A DNA stretch of 64,000 nucleotides from Monarcha castaneiventris obscurior (Eukaryota > Chordata > Aves > Passeriformes > Monarchidae), in contig JAMPIT010000258.1 of assembly GCA_026261815.1 (NCBI GenBank), positions 16,448,501-16,512,500 of the forward strand, in the 5' to 3' direction. Of the stretch, positions 26,701 through 37,644 are shown one piece after another. Position 1 is the stretch's first letter. Each line of letters opens with the position of its first letter. The notes beneath the pieces are model-generated. The model was not told the origin of the DNA, ran no database searches, and saw only the letters and a list, made by a program, of their open reading frames with translations. The position numbers and the translations under genes are program-made.

Positions 26701-26961
26701 AGAACTTTCTCTTGTTTTTCCCAATGTATCTTTACCTTTATCCTCACCTTTCCTAATCTAATTCTGCATTCCTGAAAGAAACCTAAAATGTGAAATTTGG
26801 GCCTCCACTCCATTTGATCTGTTGTTTATGTGTTCTTCAGTTTTTCCATCTACAACACTTATTTTAGCACTCAGCATTTCAAGGAAGCCAGGAAAAATTA
26901 TAGTTCCTGGTATCTGGAAAAAATGTCTTCAGACAAACCCTGGTAGTCTGCTCAGTCTCAC
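23716..26961. other. Intronic stretch
   Basis: About 3.2 kb. Holds a G/T-rich segment (about 24597-24725) and a possible 24-bp micro-exon (26748-26771, minus). The rest shows nothing I recognise. Confidence 0.5.
24597..24725 (+). repeat. Low-complexity T/G-rich segment
   Basis: Repeated runs of four to five G separated by T-runs (GGGGGTTTTGTTTTGGGGTT and similar), with several TTTG/TTTTTTGG blocks. Low complexity; could form G-quadruplexes. Confidence 0.7.
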
Positions 26962-26998
26962 CTTTTTTGCCACTGGCACCCACAGCCAGGGAGGCACC
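26962..26998 (-). CDS. Inferred gene, short internal coding exon
   Basis: A 37-bp exon, phase 2 to phase 0, with donor AAAAAG|GTGAGA (strong) and acceptor GTGACACTGCAG (moderate). It reads VPPWLWVPVAKK and joins exons on both sides in frame. Short length makes it uncertain. Confidence 0.42.
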
Positions 26999-27781
26999 CT
27001 GCAGTGTCACTCAGCTGGTGCATCACACATCAGGCCAAGGGATTTGGAAAGCATTTGCTTCTTTTTATAGACCAAAAATTCATTCCTCCCAAGGAATTAC
27101 CCAGGTAGAATCTTTTGCAACCAAACGCTTATAAATGATGGGATTTTAGTTTTAATAAGTTTTTTTCCTAGAGCAAAGAGACAGCTGTCCCTACACACCA
27201 CACTGGTGCAGCATGGCAGGTCTGTGAGTTTTCTTGTGTGAAGTAATCATCTAATAAAGGTCAGAAATGTAGTAATAACTAAAATATGTACAATAACTAA
27301 TATAGTCTTTCCTAAGCACTCAGGAACTCCTGTTGTCTGCTGATGTATTTGACATGTTTCTGTTAATGGCAGCTTATATCACCAGAAGGTGCCTATGGTG
27401 TTTTCCTCAGCATTGAATAAGGCTGACCTTTGTTAACCATACACAGGCAGAAAAACACATATATAAAGTTCAAGTGTCTTTTAAAACAAAAGCGTCACCA
27501 AAATATTAATTGGTCCTCATAAACATAAAGTTGACTATTGCCAAAAAAAACTTTCAAAAAAAATCTACGTGAGGAGATGACAACAGCTTTCATATACCTA
27601 CAAGACACCATAAAACTTTATTTGATCTAAATAAAGTAGCTAAATAAATTTAACAGCTCTGCATTTGAAAGGAACAGACACCAGAAGCCACTGGCCAGGA
27701 TGTAGGCTGATAGATGGCAAGACTTAGACTATTTGAATCTGAACTTGGCTTCAGCAGTTCCCTGGGAGACGGAGCACTCAC
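26999..27781. other. Intronic stretch
   Basis: About 0.8 kb of AT-rich sequence with nothing recognised. Confidence 0.5.
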
Positions 27782-27902
27782 AAGAGGCCAGAGCGCCGGC
27801 GGGTTGCAACTGTGGGAGCCCAGCCCCCAGCCTGGCCAGTGGAACATGGAGCTGGGGGCTGGGACTCGGGCACAGCATTCTCTGGAAGGCAGGCTTGGAT
27901 AT
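27782..27902 (-). CDS. Inferred gene, internal coding exon
   Basis: A 121-bp exon between an excellent acceptor (CTGTTTCCTTGCTCAG) and CTCTT|GTGAGTG. All three frames are open inside it. The frame set by the previous exon (phase 1 in, phase 2 out) reads IQACLPENAVPESQPPAPCS, followed by GWAPTVATRRRSGLL. The Pro-rich composition suggests a disordered linker. Confidence 0.5.
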
Positions 27903-27968
27903 CTGAGCAAGGAAACAGCATTATGCTCATTTCCAGTGCTTGAGGAAAGAGGACATTGTGTACTATTT

Positions 27969-27991
27969 TGTGTGTGTGTGTGTATGTGTAT
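27969..27991. repeat. (TG)n microsatellite
   Basis: Imperfect TG dinucleotide run just inside the intron upstream of the exon at 27782-27902 on the minus strand, where it reads (CA)n. Confidence 0.85.
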
Positions 27992-30900
27992 AGAACAAGT
28001 TGCATTTCTGCCAAGGAAACACACGCTCCTGCCAGCATCTCCTAACAGAGCAAGCACTGACTGGTCTTCTGGGCAGAGACAAGAGTGAACAAGAGGAGTC
28101 CTGGCACCCTTCTCCTTCTCCCCAGTGAGGGACATTGATGAACACGATTATTCTCATCGGTTCTTGTTTTTGCCAGAAGCAGGAAAAAAACCCTAGGTGC
28201 TTAAATCAACTGAGCACATCAAGTGTAGAGGCTAATAAAGCTGTTTATTGGAGACTGAAGTCAGATTTAAGTCCGAATGGTTAATGTGCTTTGGTCAGCT
28301 ATTTGTTTTTCTCCTAAATTTGTTCCCGACCGCTTCATTTGCGGTGAGGTATTTGTGTCTTTTTATTATTTCTATTATTTATATGAGACATAAACCAAAC
28401 ACATTTTCCATCCTAACTGGCAAAACAGCCCAGTGGTCTGTTTCTCTTACACAGGAGGCATGACAGCTATCTTGCCTCACCTCATGTTAGTCCTTAAACA
28501 GGCAAGACTTTCTCCAAGGCCAACTGTCCCGATCCATCATTGCAGGCTATCAGCAAGCTCCTACCACCACAGTGACATGATGAAATACCAGTTCCTGGCT
28601 AACCTGTACTTCTTCCCAGCATTGCTAATGGTTTAACATCCTCAGTAACACCAGAGGCTAAGGACAACCAGCAATTTGCCAATCAATTTTTGTACAAGGC
28701 ATTATTCACTCAAGTAGGATATAAATCAGCAAACACACAAAAAAGTGATTGTCAGAAACAGAGTTTACATATTGTGTGCTACCCTGGAGCTTTTTGGTGG
28801 ACAGAAACCCCTCTGAGCAGGAATGCCTGAGGGAAGCAGTTAGGGACAAACAAATGAGAGGCAGTGGATGCCATGTTATTAATGACATGACAAATGCTCA
28901 CAGCATATTCAAACAGAAGAAACTGCCTTCCCCACTTACCTGGGGTAATTAATTTCCACCAGTTCTTGCCACTAGTTTTGGCTAATTCACCTACATGGAA
29001 AATAAGAGCTCTTCCCAGGAGCTGCAGCAGAGTGCATTTTGAATGTCCATAAGCCACCTCTTCTCTGTTGTTAAAATAAAATTCTTTCAGCTTTCCACCC
29101 AAACACGGGCAGAGGAGGACATGGAGGCTGGGAAATGCACAGACTATGGCAACATCTCAGATGCTCGTACCCACAACAAAGGAGATGGGTAGAGTACTGT
29201 ACAGCACACTGAAGGATCCTCAGACCTGTGATCCACTTTATTTTCCAAGGCAGAGTAAATCTGATCACCAGTGGGGAAGGTATGAAGATTCAGGTACTGC
29301 TGCTTTAGACAGTACTGTGCTGCAACACACCTGTGCTTACACCAAACACACCACCAGCTGCAAGGGAAGAGTCTTCAAATAACTATCAAATAACAATACT
29401 GATAGTAGGGTAAGTCCAGTGTGGGGGACAATTGCTGAACAAAGGGCACTCTTTCACATCAGAATTTGTATCAGTTGTTATCTCAGAAACACTACGAGGA
29501 GAAGTTTCTCTAATGACCTTCTATATCTTAATTGATCTTAGCTGTTTCATCCAAGGCCAGGTAGTGTTATCTGCTGCTCCTTGAGTTAACAGTGACTGGA
29601 TTGTTGAAGACACCCTTCTCATATCTATGTTAGCACAGCAGAGGTCTAAAAAACTCAGTACATGCCTTGATTTTCATAAATCAACATGCATAAAAATCTT
29701 ACAAATTCCAATTAGATTATAAAATGCAAACCCTACCAGATAAATTACAAAACAGACCCCTGAGAACAAGTTCAACAGCTTCAGAATCAGTATTCCACAG
29801 AGTGCTAATTGTGGCAACAAACTGTGTTGAAATTCTTGTGTCCCTGATGGGTTTCCAGCTTTCATTTTCAGATGTAAACAGTCAAGGAAATCATGTTCGA
29901 ATTCTCTCTTTCCCTGGAGAAGGGGATACGTAGAGATTTCCAAAGCTTTGTGAATTCCTTTGGCACCTCCTAGTTGAGACCTCCCCTTGCCAAAGAATGA
30001 GTATTTTACCTTGTGACATTTCTCAAAAATGTGACACGATGTACTAGACATTTGGTCAGCATTACATTTGTTAGCATATTTCTGTGGGCTTGACAGTGCT
30101 TTGGTCCCCAGTTGAGGGTTTGAGTTAGCAGTCATTTATTCAAGGCTACATTTAAAATGAAGTTGTTGAACACAGAACCACAGTCCTGAAATATCACACT
30201 TTTTCAACCTTCTGAAACTGTGAGCTTGGAGAAAGGACATTCCGAACTGTCCCACCAGAGAGGACATTTTTCAAGAACACAAACTGTGCCCATAACAGGG
30301 AGGTTTTGGGGGAGGCTCTGTCAGGAGGCAGCTACAGCAAGCCTCAGTATAAAGCAGTATAGAAGCTGTCTGTCTGCCAAGCAGAATAGGCCTGGAGAAA
30401 AGGCATTTCTTCTCTTCTCTTTGTAATGTACTTGTTCTTAGGAACATGATGTAACGAGGGCTGGATGATCACCACCCAGTCTGCTCATCACCTTGAAAGA
30501 ATAGCTCCTACTGCTGTGGGATGAAAAAGGGCTGCCAGAACAGGAGATGGGCTGTACAAGGATTACACCCATGGCCTCTGGGTCATGCCTGGTGGCCACA
30601 AGTTAAGGTTCAGCCCATTCCTAGAGTTAGGAGAGACACAGCTCTGCACAGGAACAGTATGCAAAAGGATAACCAAAATAATAGATCAGCGACACAAAAG
30701 TTAATAAATACTGAAGTATTTGTCTGGGCCTTAACGGGGCATTATTATATCCTGATCAGCCAACTCCTGGGATTAGTGTTAGGGTAAAGAAGAACTCCTA
30801 GGGTTAGAAGCACCAGGTGGAATGGGGCACCTAAGAGAGGGAAGGGCAAGTTTGTTGTGCAAACATTAGATCCGTGGCAGCTTATTCCTCTGGGCCATAA

Positions 30901-32732
30901 CTGGGGGTCATGGGCTCAGGCCAGGAGCAAGGATTCAGGTTCTGGTCTGAGTCAGCGTTTACTGAGGCTTTGTCTCTCTGTTAAACCTAAAACCGAGTAT
31001 AACACCAGGCATGGACTGAACCTTTTTCCACATTTAAGTCATTTCCTAAACCATCAAGTCCTCATGCAGGCTACCCCTTCATTTTGTAGCCATCTTTTAC
31101 CCCCACACCAGTTGTAGCCCTTGGCTTTTTCTACTTTTTATCCTAACTGTAACTCTGGGCTACATCCCCTAAGTCACCAGAGCTCCTTCAATAACTGTTT
31201 CTTACTGCTTTTTCACTTTGATAATCAGTCTTGCCAAACCCAAGCTAGTCCTGAGCTGTGAGCATGTAGTCCTTGGAAATTTTAGGGCAGCTCCACCAGC
31301 TCAGGGAGTTGATTATCTTGGCCCTGAATATAGGCTATATTTACTGGAAAGGAGATGAAAAATAAGAATATCCATTTGCTTACAAAGATAAACCAGCTTG
31401 CAGGCTGCTAACATTGCAAGTTGTAAGCACAGTGCTGCTGTAAACCATGTTTGTGGCCACTTTCTTATCTTAGCATTAGTATTTTATGAAGATAAAGCAC
31501 AAATATTAATGCTGTACTACTTGAAAGCATTAACTGATTCTATCTTTCAGCCCTCATTTTGGACCCTTGGAGTACAGCTGCAGAGAATGAACAGCCCAGG
31601 AAAACTACATTGCTTGCTGGAATACTAAAATAGGAAAGTGGTTGAGATGGTGTTTCTGTGTAACATCACGCTACTTGCAGAAGGAAAGGGAACAAACAAT
31701 ACAGTTAATGCTGTCAACAACTGCAGACCTGTAAACACTGAAATGATTAAGGTAGATGGTAAAAACCTCTTGAAGAAAAAGTACAGCAAACTTCTTGCTC
31801 CTGAGGTAGAAATAGAAATCAGCTGGCACAAGTAGCTTATTGTATGTTGAGCAGTCATCAAGATTCCTTGGGGGTTAGATGTATTTTGCAACAAACAACA
31901 CCTGCAAGAGCACTACAGAGCCAAGGGATGTAGTGGGTAGAAGAGGAAAGGGATAATGATGGAAATCTTGCTAGCCAAGCTCACCCCTTTCAGGAAAATT
32001 ACAATATCACATACCAAAGTGCCTGGGTTTTTCTTGCTTTATCATTTCATTTTCCATATGGTTTCATAATTAGCCACCTCAGTTCATGGTACCATTTCAC
32101 TTCTTAAGGAAATCTGTCCTATAAAATGTTTCCTCAAAGCAGTTTATAAGCAGCTAAGAGAAACTCCCTAACACTGGTTTTGTGTACAGCAGCAACAGAA
32201 TTAACCTGACTCCTGGAGTACTGCCAGAAAACAGTATCTTTCAGGTCCACTTAGCTGGCAAAATAGTATAGAAATAGTGACCAAGATAAAATAGTTGTAC
32301 TGATTTCTTGTAATTCTATCTGCATAAAAAGGTGAGTTGGTATAAAGAGAGCTTAGGGTGCAAAAAACTCCCAAACATCTATTGCCGCGACAAGCCAGTT
32401 GCCATTAAAGCAGATGTGGTACCTAGGTTACTTGCTATTGAACAACAGAAGAATTTAGTGAGCTCAGGCCATTGCACAACACTGTCTGCAAAGAAAGGGA
32501 GGAATTAGTTTTTCCAGACTTGGAACTGTATCAGAGACAGCTCAGATGCATTCACAGCTGGTTCTTATTGGACCCAGCAGTGACGTGAGTGAGCACCAAG
32601 CAGCAAGTGACCTGGTGTGTGTTTGTCAGTGGAACTCAGAGCAGATCAGGACATCACAGTCATATAAAAAGTACCTCAGACACAGTTACAGACTGGCTTT
32701 AAAAAAAACCCAAAAACAAACAAAGCAAAACT

Positions 32733-32749
32733 AAAAAAAAAAAAAAAAA
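32733..32749. repeat. Poly(A) tract
   Basis: Seventeen consecutive A after an A-rich leader. Confidence 0.9.
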
Positions 32750-33629
32750 CCTCAACATACAGATTTAGTAATCTTAAAAAGGTTAAGCAACAAAAAATAA
32801 ATGTAGCAATGGCAAATATTGGCTGTGCTTCCTAATTGATATCCACAGCTAAATCTGATTTTGCCTCAGGCTTTCTGCCAGCACTGTGTACCAATTCCCC
32901 TGGTTTTTATTAAAACCAAGATTGTGCTGTAAATTAACCAAGCTTATACTGCACTTGAATCACCCTTTGCCACTGTCCTCCTTTTTCAAATATGATGACA
33001 TTATACTGCCTTTACAGCCTTGTGCCAAAACTAACAAACCTTAGGTACTCCCTAAGCATTTCAGTATGGGTAAGTATTCTCAATCCAGCTCTTTTTAGAA
33101 ATATGAAAAAGTTTACTGAATCAATAAATTTTAAAATAGTCTCAGAGTTGCAAAATGAAAGAAATTTAGTTGCTATAGCAGAAGTTATTTGTATTTGCCT
33201 GTATTAATTTCTTTCCTTTGCTTACCTTTTCTCTTGAAACCTCATTCAATGACCAGAGTTGCTTACATAAACAATTAAACGTATCCAAAAGAAACAACAG
33301 CAAAAGTCAAAGAAAGTTCTTAGGTTAGCAACATTTCAAAATGTCATTGTTTCAAACCACCAGTATTTTGCACAAGCTAACCATTTCTTAAGATCTCGGC
33401 TATAGTAACGTACTTGGTGGAAGATGCATTTTTTCCTCACCTAGCTAGCAATGTATTGAATTTCCTATAGTTTAGCCACATTGCCTCTGTTGGAAAACCA
33501 GCCAGCTTTTGTGCCAAGAAAGAAAGAGCATCACCAGTCCATTCCACTGAGGAGGATGAGACTCCATTTGCATAGGGCTGCATACTAATAAATCTACAGC
33601 CAAACTCCGGGAAATCAAGGCCACGTTTC

Positions 33630-34190
33630 TGGAGGTGCTTTGGCTGCTGGCTGGCCGAGCTTGGTCAGCACCGGCTGTGCTGCGTCCCGCTGGAGCTGTG
33701 GGGCTGCTCCTGCCTTTCCGCCGGAGCAGTGACCCCGGGCTGCTCGGCCGCGGGCCCTGCTCAGGCCCTGGGGCACAGCCCTGCTCCTCTGCGGTGCTGC
33801 CGGGGAATCCCGAGGAGCTTGGGGAGCAGGCAGGTACAGATCTGAGCAATACAAGGACTGAAGAAGCATAAAGCCATATAAAGGCATATAAAAGCATAAA
33901 GGAGGATGTAAGCACGCCTAAGCGCAAGCAGCTGAGCTCAGCTCCGGGGAGCCAAGGCCCGTGTGCGAGCCTTGCCCTGGGCTCCCGCTCCGGGGCAGGG
34001 CCGAGGCTCCGCTCAGCGCCGCGCCCCGCGGGCTGCTCCTGCCGCACGGCGAGAGCCTCTGCCTTCAGGCTGGGCTTCCATGAGAAATCCTCGGGTGCTG
34101 CTTTGGTGGCCAAGGAAAGGAAGAATAGCCTTAACTCGCCCCAGGGGCTCGTCCCCCTCCCTCCCCAGCTGATACAGACACACCCCCCGA
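33630..34190. promoter_or_regulatory. GC/CpG-rich island, possible alternative promoter
   Basis: GC content and CpG frequency rise sharply over the AT-rich surroundings. Long frames on both strands (up to 248 codons, minus) follow from the GC bias and carry no recognisable domain. Two adjacent TATA-like words, CATATAAAGG and CATATAAAAG, occur at 33875-33894. It sits in the intron just downstream of the exon at 34849-35035. Confidence 0.35.
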
Positions 34191-34848
34191 CTCCCACCCC
34201 CACCACGAGGAGGATCAAAGTAATTGTGATGTTTAAACTTTTAATTGCAAGTTAAACGGAGGTGGACAGAAAACTGAGCCACAACCTAAGCTCCTGCTCC
34301 ACAAAAATCAGCCTTTGCACAGACTTCAGAGGACATATCATGACATGTGAATTATTTAAGGATTTTAAAGCTGATATTTCACTTTGCTTAACATGCACAT
34401 TTTTCTCCAGATCAGTTTGCCCTCCAACGTGCCCTCCTCTCTCCCTGCTAGCAAAGAGGCATATATTTTTCCTGAGTCTTAAGTGAAAATAAAGGAATGC
34501 AGGGCTTATCTGACATTCTGTTTACTCTTATATATCACCATTGGGTAAGGTCTGTAAATATTTTCCATATGTTAGCTAAAGCAATCCCTCAATTTCAGCA
34601 TCTGCAAGATCCATCCACACAGCCTTTCAAATTAGCCTTAATAAATTATTTCTGACGAAACTCAAATAAAGACAGTTCAAGGACTCTTCACATCCCCATC
34701 CCCCCACTCTCCCACTATTTGCTACAGCTTTACTCTCAGAGACAAATTCACCACAGGGTTCATACTCACTGTACTCTGAAATTTTAGATTCACAGGCCTT
34801 ATTTCAAAAGTAAAAATCAAGCATATTCATTTTTTTAGGCCGCCTTAC

Positions 34849-35035
34849 CTTTGCCTGCCAAGCTCAGAGCGGGCTCCAACACAGAAGGTTGCCGATTCCT
34901 TCCCCCTGCATCCTGTAGCGGGAAAGACTCCTCGGGCAGCAGCCCCACCTGGGCCACACAGCCCCCACAGCTGGAGCCTGGGGCAGCTGCAGGCAGTTCA
35001 GCCACGGATGTCCACTTAACAAACCCTCCACCGGG
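34849..35035 (-). CDS. Inferred gene, internal coding exon
   Basis: A 187-bp exon with textbook borders: acceptor CTGTTGTTATTTCCCCAG and donor GCAAAG|GTAAGG. Phase 0 to phase 1. It reads GGGFVKWTSVAELPAAAPGS, then a Cys/Gly segment CGGCVAQVGLLPEESF, ending EPALSLAGK. The competing long frame contains a stop before the donor. Composition suggests a loosely structured region. Confidence 0.58.
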
Positions 35036-37593
35036 CTGGGGAAATAACAACAGAAGGCACATACAAGAAGTCCCATTTAAGTATTTTGAAAACAAAACAC
35101 TACTTTTGGCACCAGAACTTCAAATCAAACAATTAAGTGCTCTGATGAGGAAGGAGAACCATTAGAATGGTTTTATGTAATCTTACTCCACCAAAGTCAC
35201 TATTTTAATGGTCTCCCCTCTGGAGAGAGTCCTGTCTCCATGTACAGTTTGCTGTGCCTGGTGGACTTTAGTGTGCAAGAAGTTGATCACTGCCATGGTC
35301 AAAACTTAAATTAAGATTTATGAACATAACACTCTGTATGAACAAATACCCAAGTAGAACCATGAATGTTAGTGCATACTTAGTATGGGAGAGTTACAGG
35401 AGGAAAAAAAAACCCTGAACCAGACTCTTGTACCTGTTGATTTATCTGACTACACTGATTTCTGTAAGGATAATATCTAAATGATTGCACTGTAGGAAAG
35501 TATTTCTAAAACCCCAAACAACTATGAATTGCAATATTTTAGAAGTTCTGATTTTAATTACTGTTCCTTTTGCCTTCCACCTATCTTTCTTGTGTCATTC
35601 ACTTCTCTCTCCTGTATTCCTTATTCCATGGTGGCTGCTCAGATGGGAAAATGTCTTCCTCTGTGAGTAACATCATAACTAGACTGATAATAGGATAAGG
35701 GCTTTCTATGAAAAATTAAAACAAGAATCCCTCAGAGAGTTTAGTAAAGAACACTCAAAGCTTTCTACAAGGATACGGCCAACTTCTCTTGTTTGTGTCT
35801 CACCCCCCTGCACCCAAGCAGTGAGTGAGTCACCATAATGCACCCAGCATCACATCACACAAAATAAATGTCTCAAAACCCCATCTGTTTTTCCAAGAAA
35901 TCTCCAAAACAGTTTGAGCCTCCCCTTGCCACTTCTTCCAATTTCTCATCCTAATTTCAGAGAAGTCATCATGGATAAAGCACACTCCCCACCAGTAAAA
36001 CTATTGCCTATAGCTTTTTCACTCTTAAGTATTTTTGTTTATTTGAATGTGCTGGACTCCAGTCTGAATGGAGTGCGCAGTTGGAAGAATAAAAAATGGA
36101 GAAGACAGTGAACAGAAGGAGACCCTCTTGTGGGCTGGACACGTCTGGCTAGAGGTGGAGGAAGATGTCCCAGAGCAGGAGCAGAAGCTGCTTCAGGTGG
36201 TCCAGCAAGAGGAGATAGTGGGGAGGAGCCCAATAGATCCTGAAGAGTCAGGATACCCCTCATTCCTAGCGAGACAAGAGCACTGCAGTGCAGAGCCCTA
36301 CAAAAGAAAAGGCAGATTTTGCAACCAAACTTCAGACTTCCTGCAGAAAAAGACTAGGCAAGGGAAACAGTGGTACAAGTAAGGGAAACTCTTTATCCAA
36401 ATTACAGAGTAGACAGACGTTAGGATCACACTGAGGTATCCCAGCTCCCAGCATGGGGGTCAGCCTCAGAATGGAAGCTGGGAAAAGCAGTCCTGAGCCT
36501 CAGCCACACCAGAGGTGTCTAAAGAGGAAAATACTTTGTACCAAACGTCTCATTGGATGGTGTGGCTCACACAGCTGTGACACAACTTTCCTCCTTTCAG
36601 CATGAGGAACTTTAAAATAAACTAGCCACAGTTGAAGTGTGGGATTCAGTGCATTTCAACATCTTTTAATCATCACTGATTATTATTAGACTAATTCTCT
36701 TGACCTACAAATCAACTTTATTAAGCTGGGATATTTTCTGTCAATCATTCTACAAAGCATTCTTCTGTGTAAGAGTGACCAGCTTATTAAATGTTACAGG
36801 GCATGGCATTCATCACTTGGAGCCAAAGCGATCTCAGGACATGCAATTAGTTTTGAAATAGGGAGTCAAGAAAACAGGGTTGTTTCAAGTTTACCCAGGA
36901 AAATGATGTTTCTCCACCACATGAATCCCTTCCTGATGTTCATTCCTGGGAGCGTTTAGTTTACAGCCTGACATTTAACACTTGTGCAGATTCACTCCAC
37001 AAATTCTGTGTGCTGTGACAAAGGCACTGCTTCATAAACACACCAGATGAGAACCGGGAGCAGAAAAGAGAAAGAACAGCCTCTTCTATCCTATGCACTA
37101 TCCTTTAATGTAGCTTATGTATTTACAAGTGAACAGCATCTGAAAAAAGTTGCCTTTGCAGATACCATGGGGGAAAAAAAACTACCAAGAGGAACAAGCA
37201 ATATGTATTTAAAAATTTTAGGGAAATTTTCTTGCTGTAATGCTTTAAAAATATAGTGAAGGACTACCTTTTTTTTTTTTTAAGTGCACCTGGCAAAATG
37301 TACCTTTCAGCAAGAAAAGTTAGAAAACCCTTAGAGCAAAGTGTTTTAACCTTTCACATTTTACTTCAGATTGCTGAAGCAGTGAAAGTAGACGAGAGAC
37401 CTCTCCCCAGAATGTCAGCTCTCAGACACGCATCATCTTTAAATTACTAAAGTGAATACGAAAGCCTCACATTAAAAAAAAGTGAGGCAGAAAAAATTCA
37501 AATGCCCTGACATGGTTGCTGGCAGGGCTGGGTTCTCCACTGTGCTGTGCCCTCAGAGTGGTTTACATCACTAAATAGAAAGTACAAGGTTAC
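35036..37593. other. Intronic stretch
   Basis: About 2.6 kb. The 104-codon plus-strand frame at 36068-36382 is Glu/Lys/Gln-rich but shows no family similarity that I recognise. No repeat identified. Confidence 0.5.
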
Positions 37594-37644
37594 CTTTCTT
37601 GAATGGCATGTTGGCCAGGGAATGTCATTCTTCAGAGCCAATGT
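37594..37644 (-). CDS. Inferred gene, short internal coding exon
   Basis: A 51-bp exon, phase 0 to phase 0, between the acceptor TATCTGCTCTGTTTCGTTTAG and donor AGAAAG|GTAACC. Only one of three frames is open, reading TLALKNDIPWPTCHSRK. It fits in frame with both neighbours. Confidence 0.48.

Larger units (their letters stand above)
27903..34848. other. Long intronic stretch
   Basis: About 6.9 kb. Contains a (TG)n tract (27969-27991), a region with scattered GTTAGGG-like words (30.6-30.8 kb), an A-tract (32733-32749) and a GC-rich island (33630-34190). The 153-codon minus frame at 29674-30135 has one usable donor but no acceptor that keeps it open. Confidence 0.45.

Noticed and set aside
27650..28135. 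161-codon minus-strand frame
   Set aside because: It overlaps the inferred exon 27782-27902 but is in another frame that does not match neighbouring exon phases; its remainder is intronic and microsatellite sequence.
29674..30135. 153-codon minus-strand frame
   Set aside because: It has a possible donor (CACAAG|GTAAAA), but no acceptor keeps the frame open and the phase does not fit the exons at 27902 and 34849.
33472..34218. 248-codon minus-strand frame, the longest in the window
   Set aside because: It is confined to the GC-rich island, where stops are rare; other frames there are open too. The product is low-complexity Pro/Ser/Arg/Ala with no domain and no splice context.
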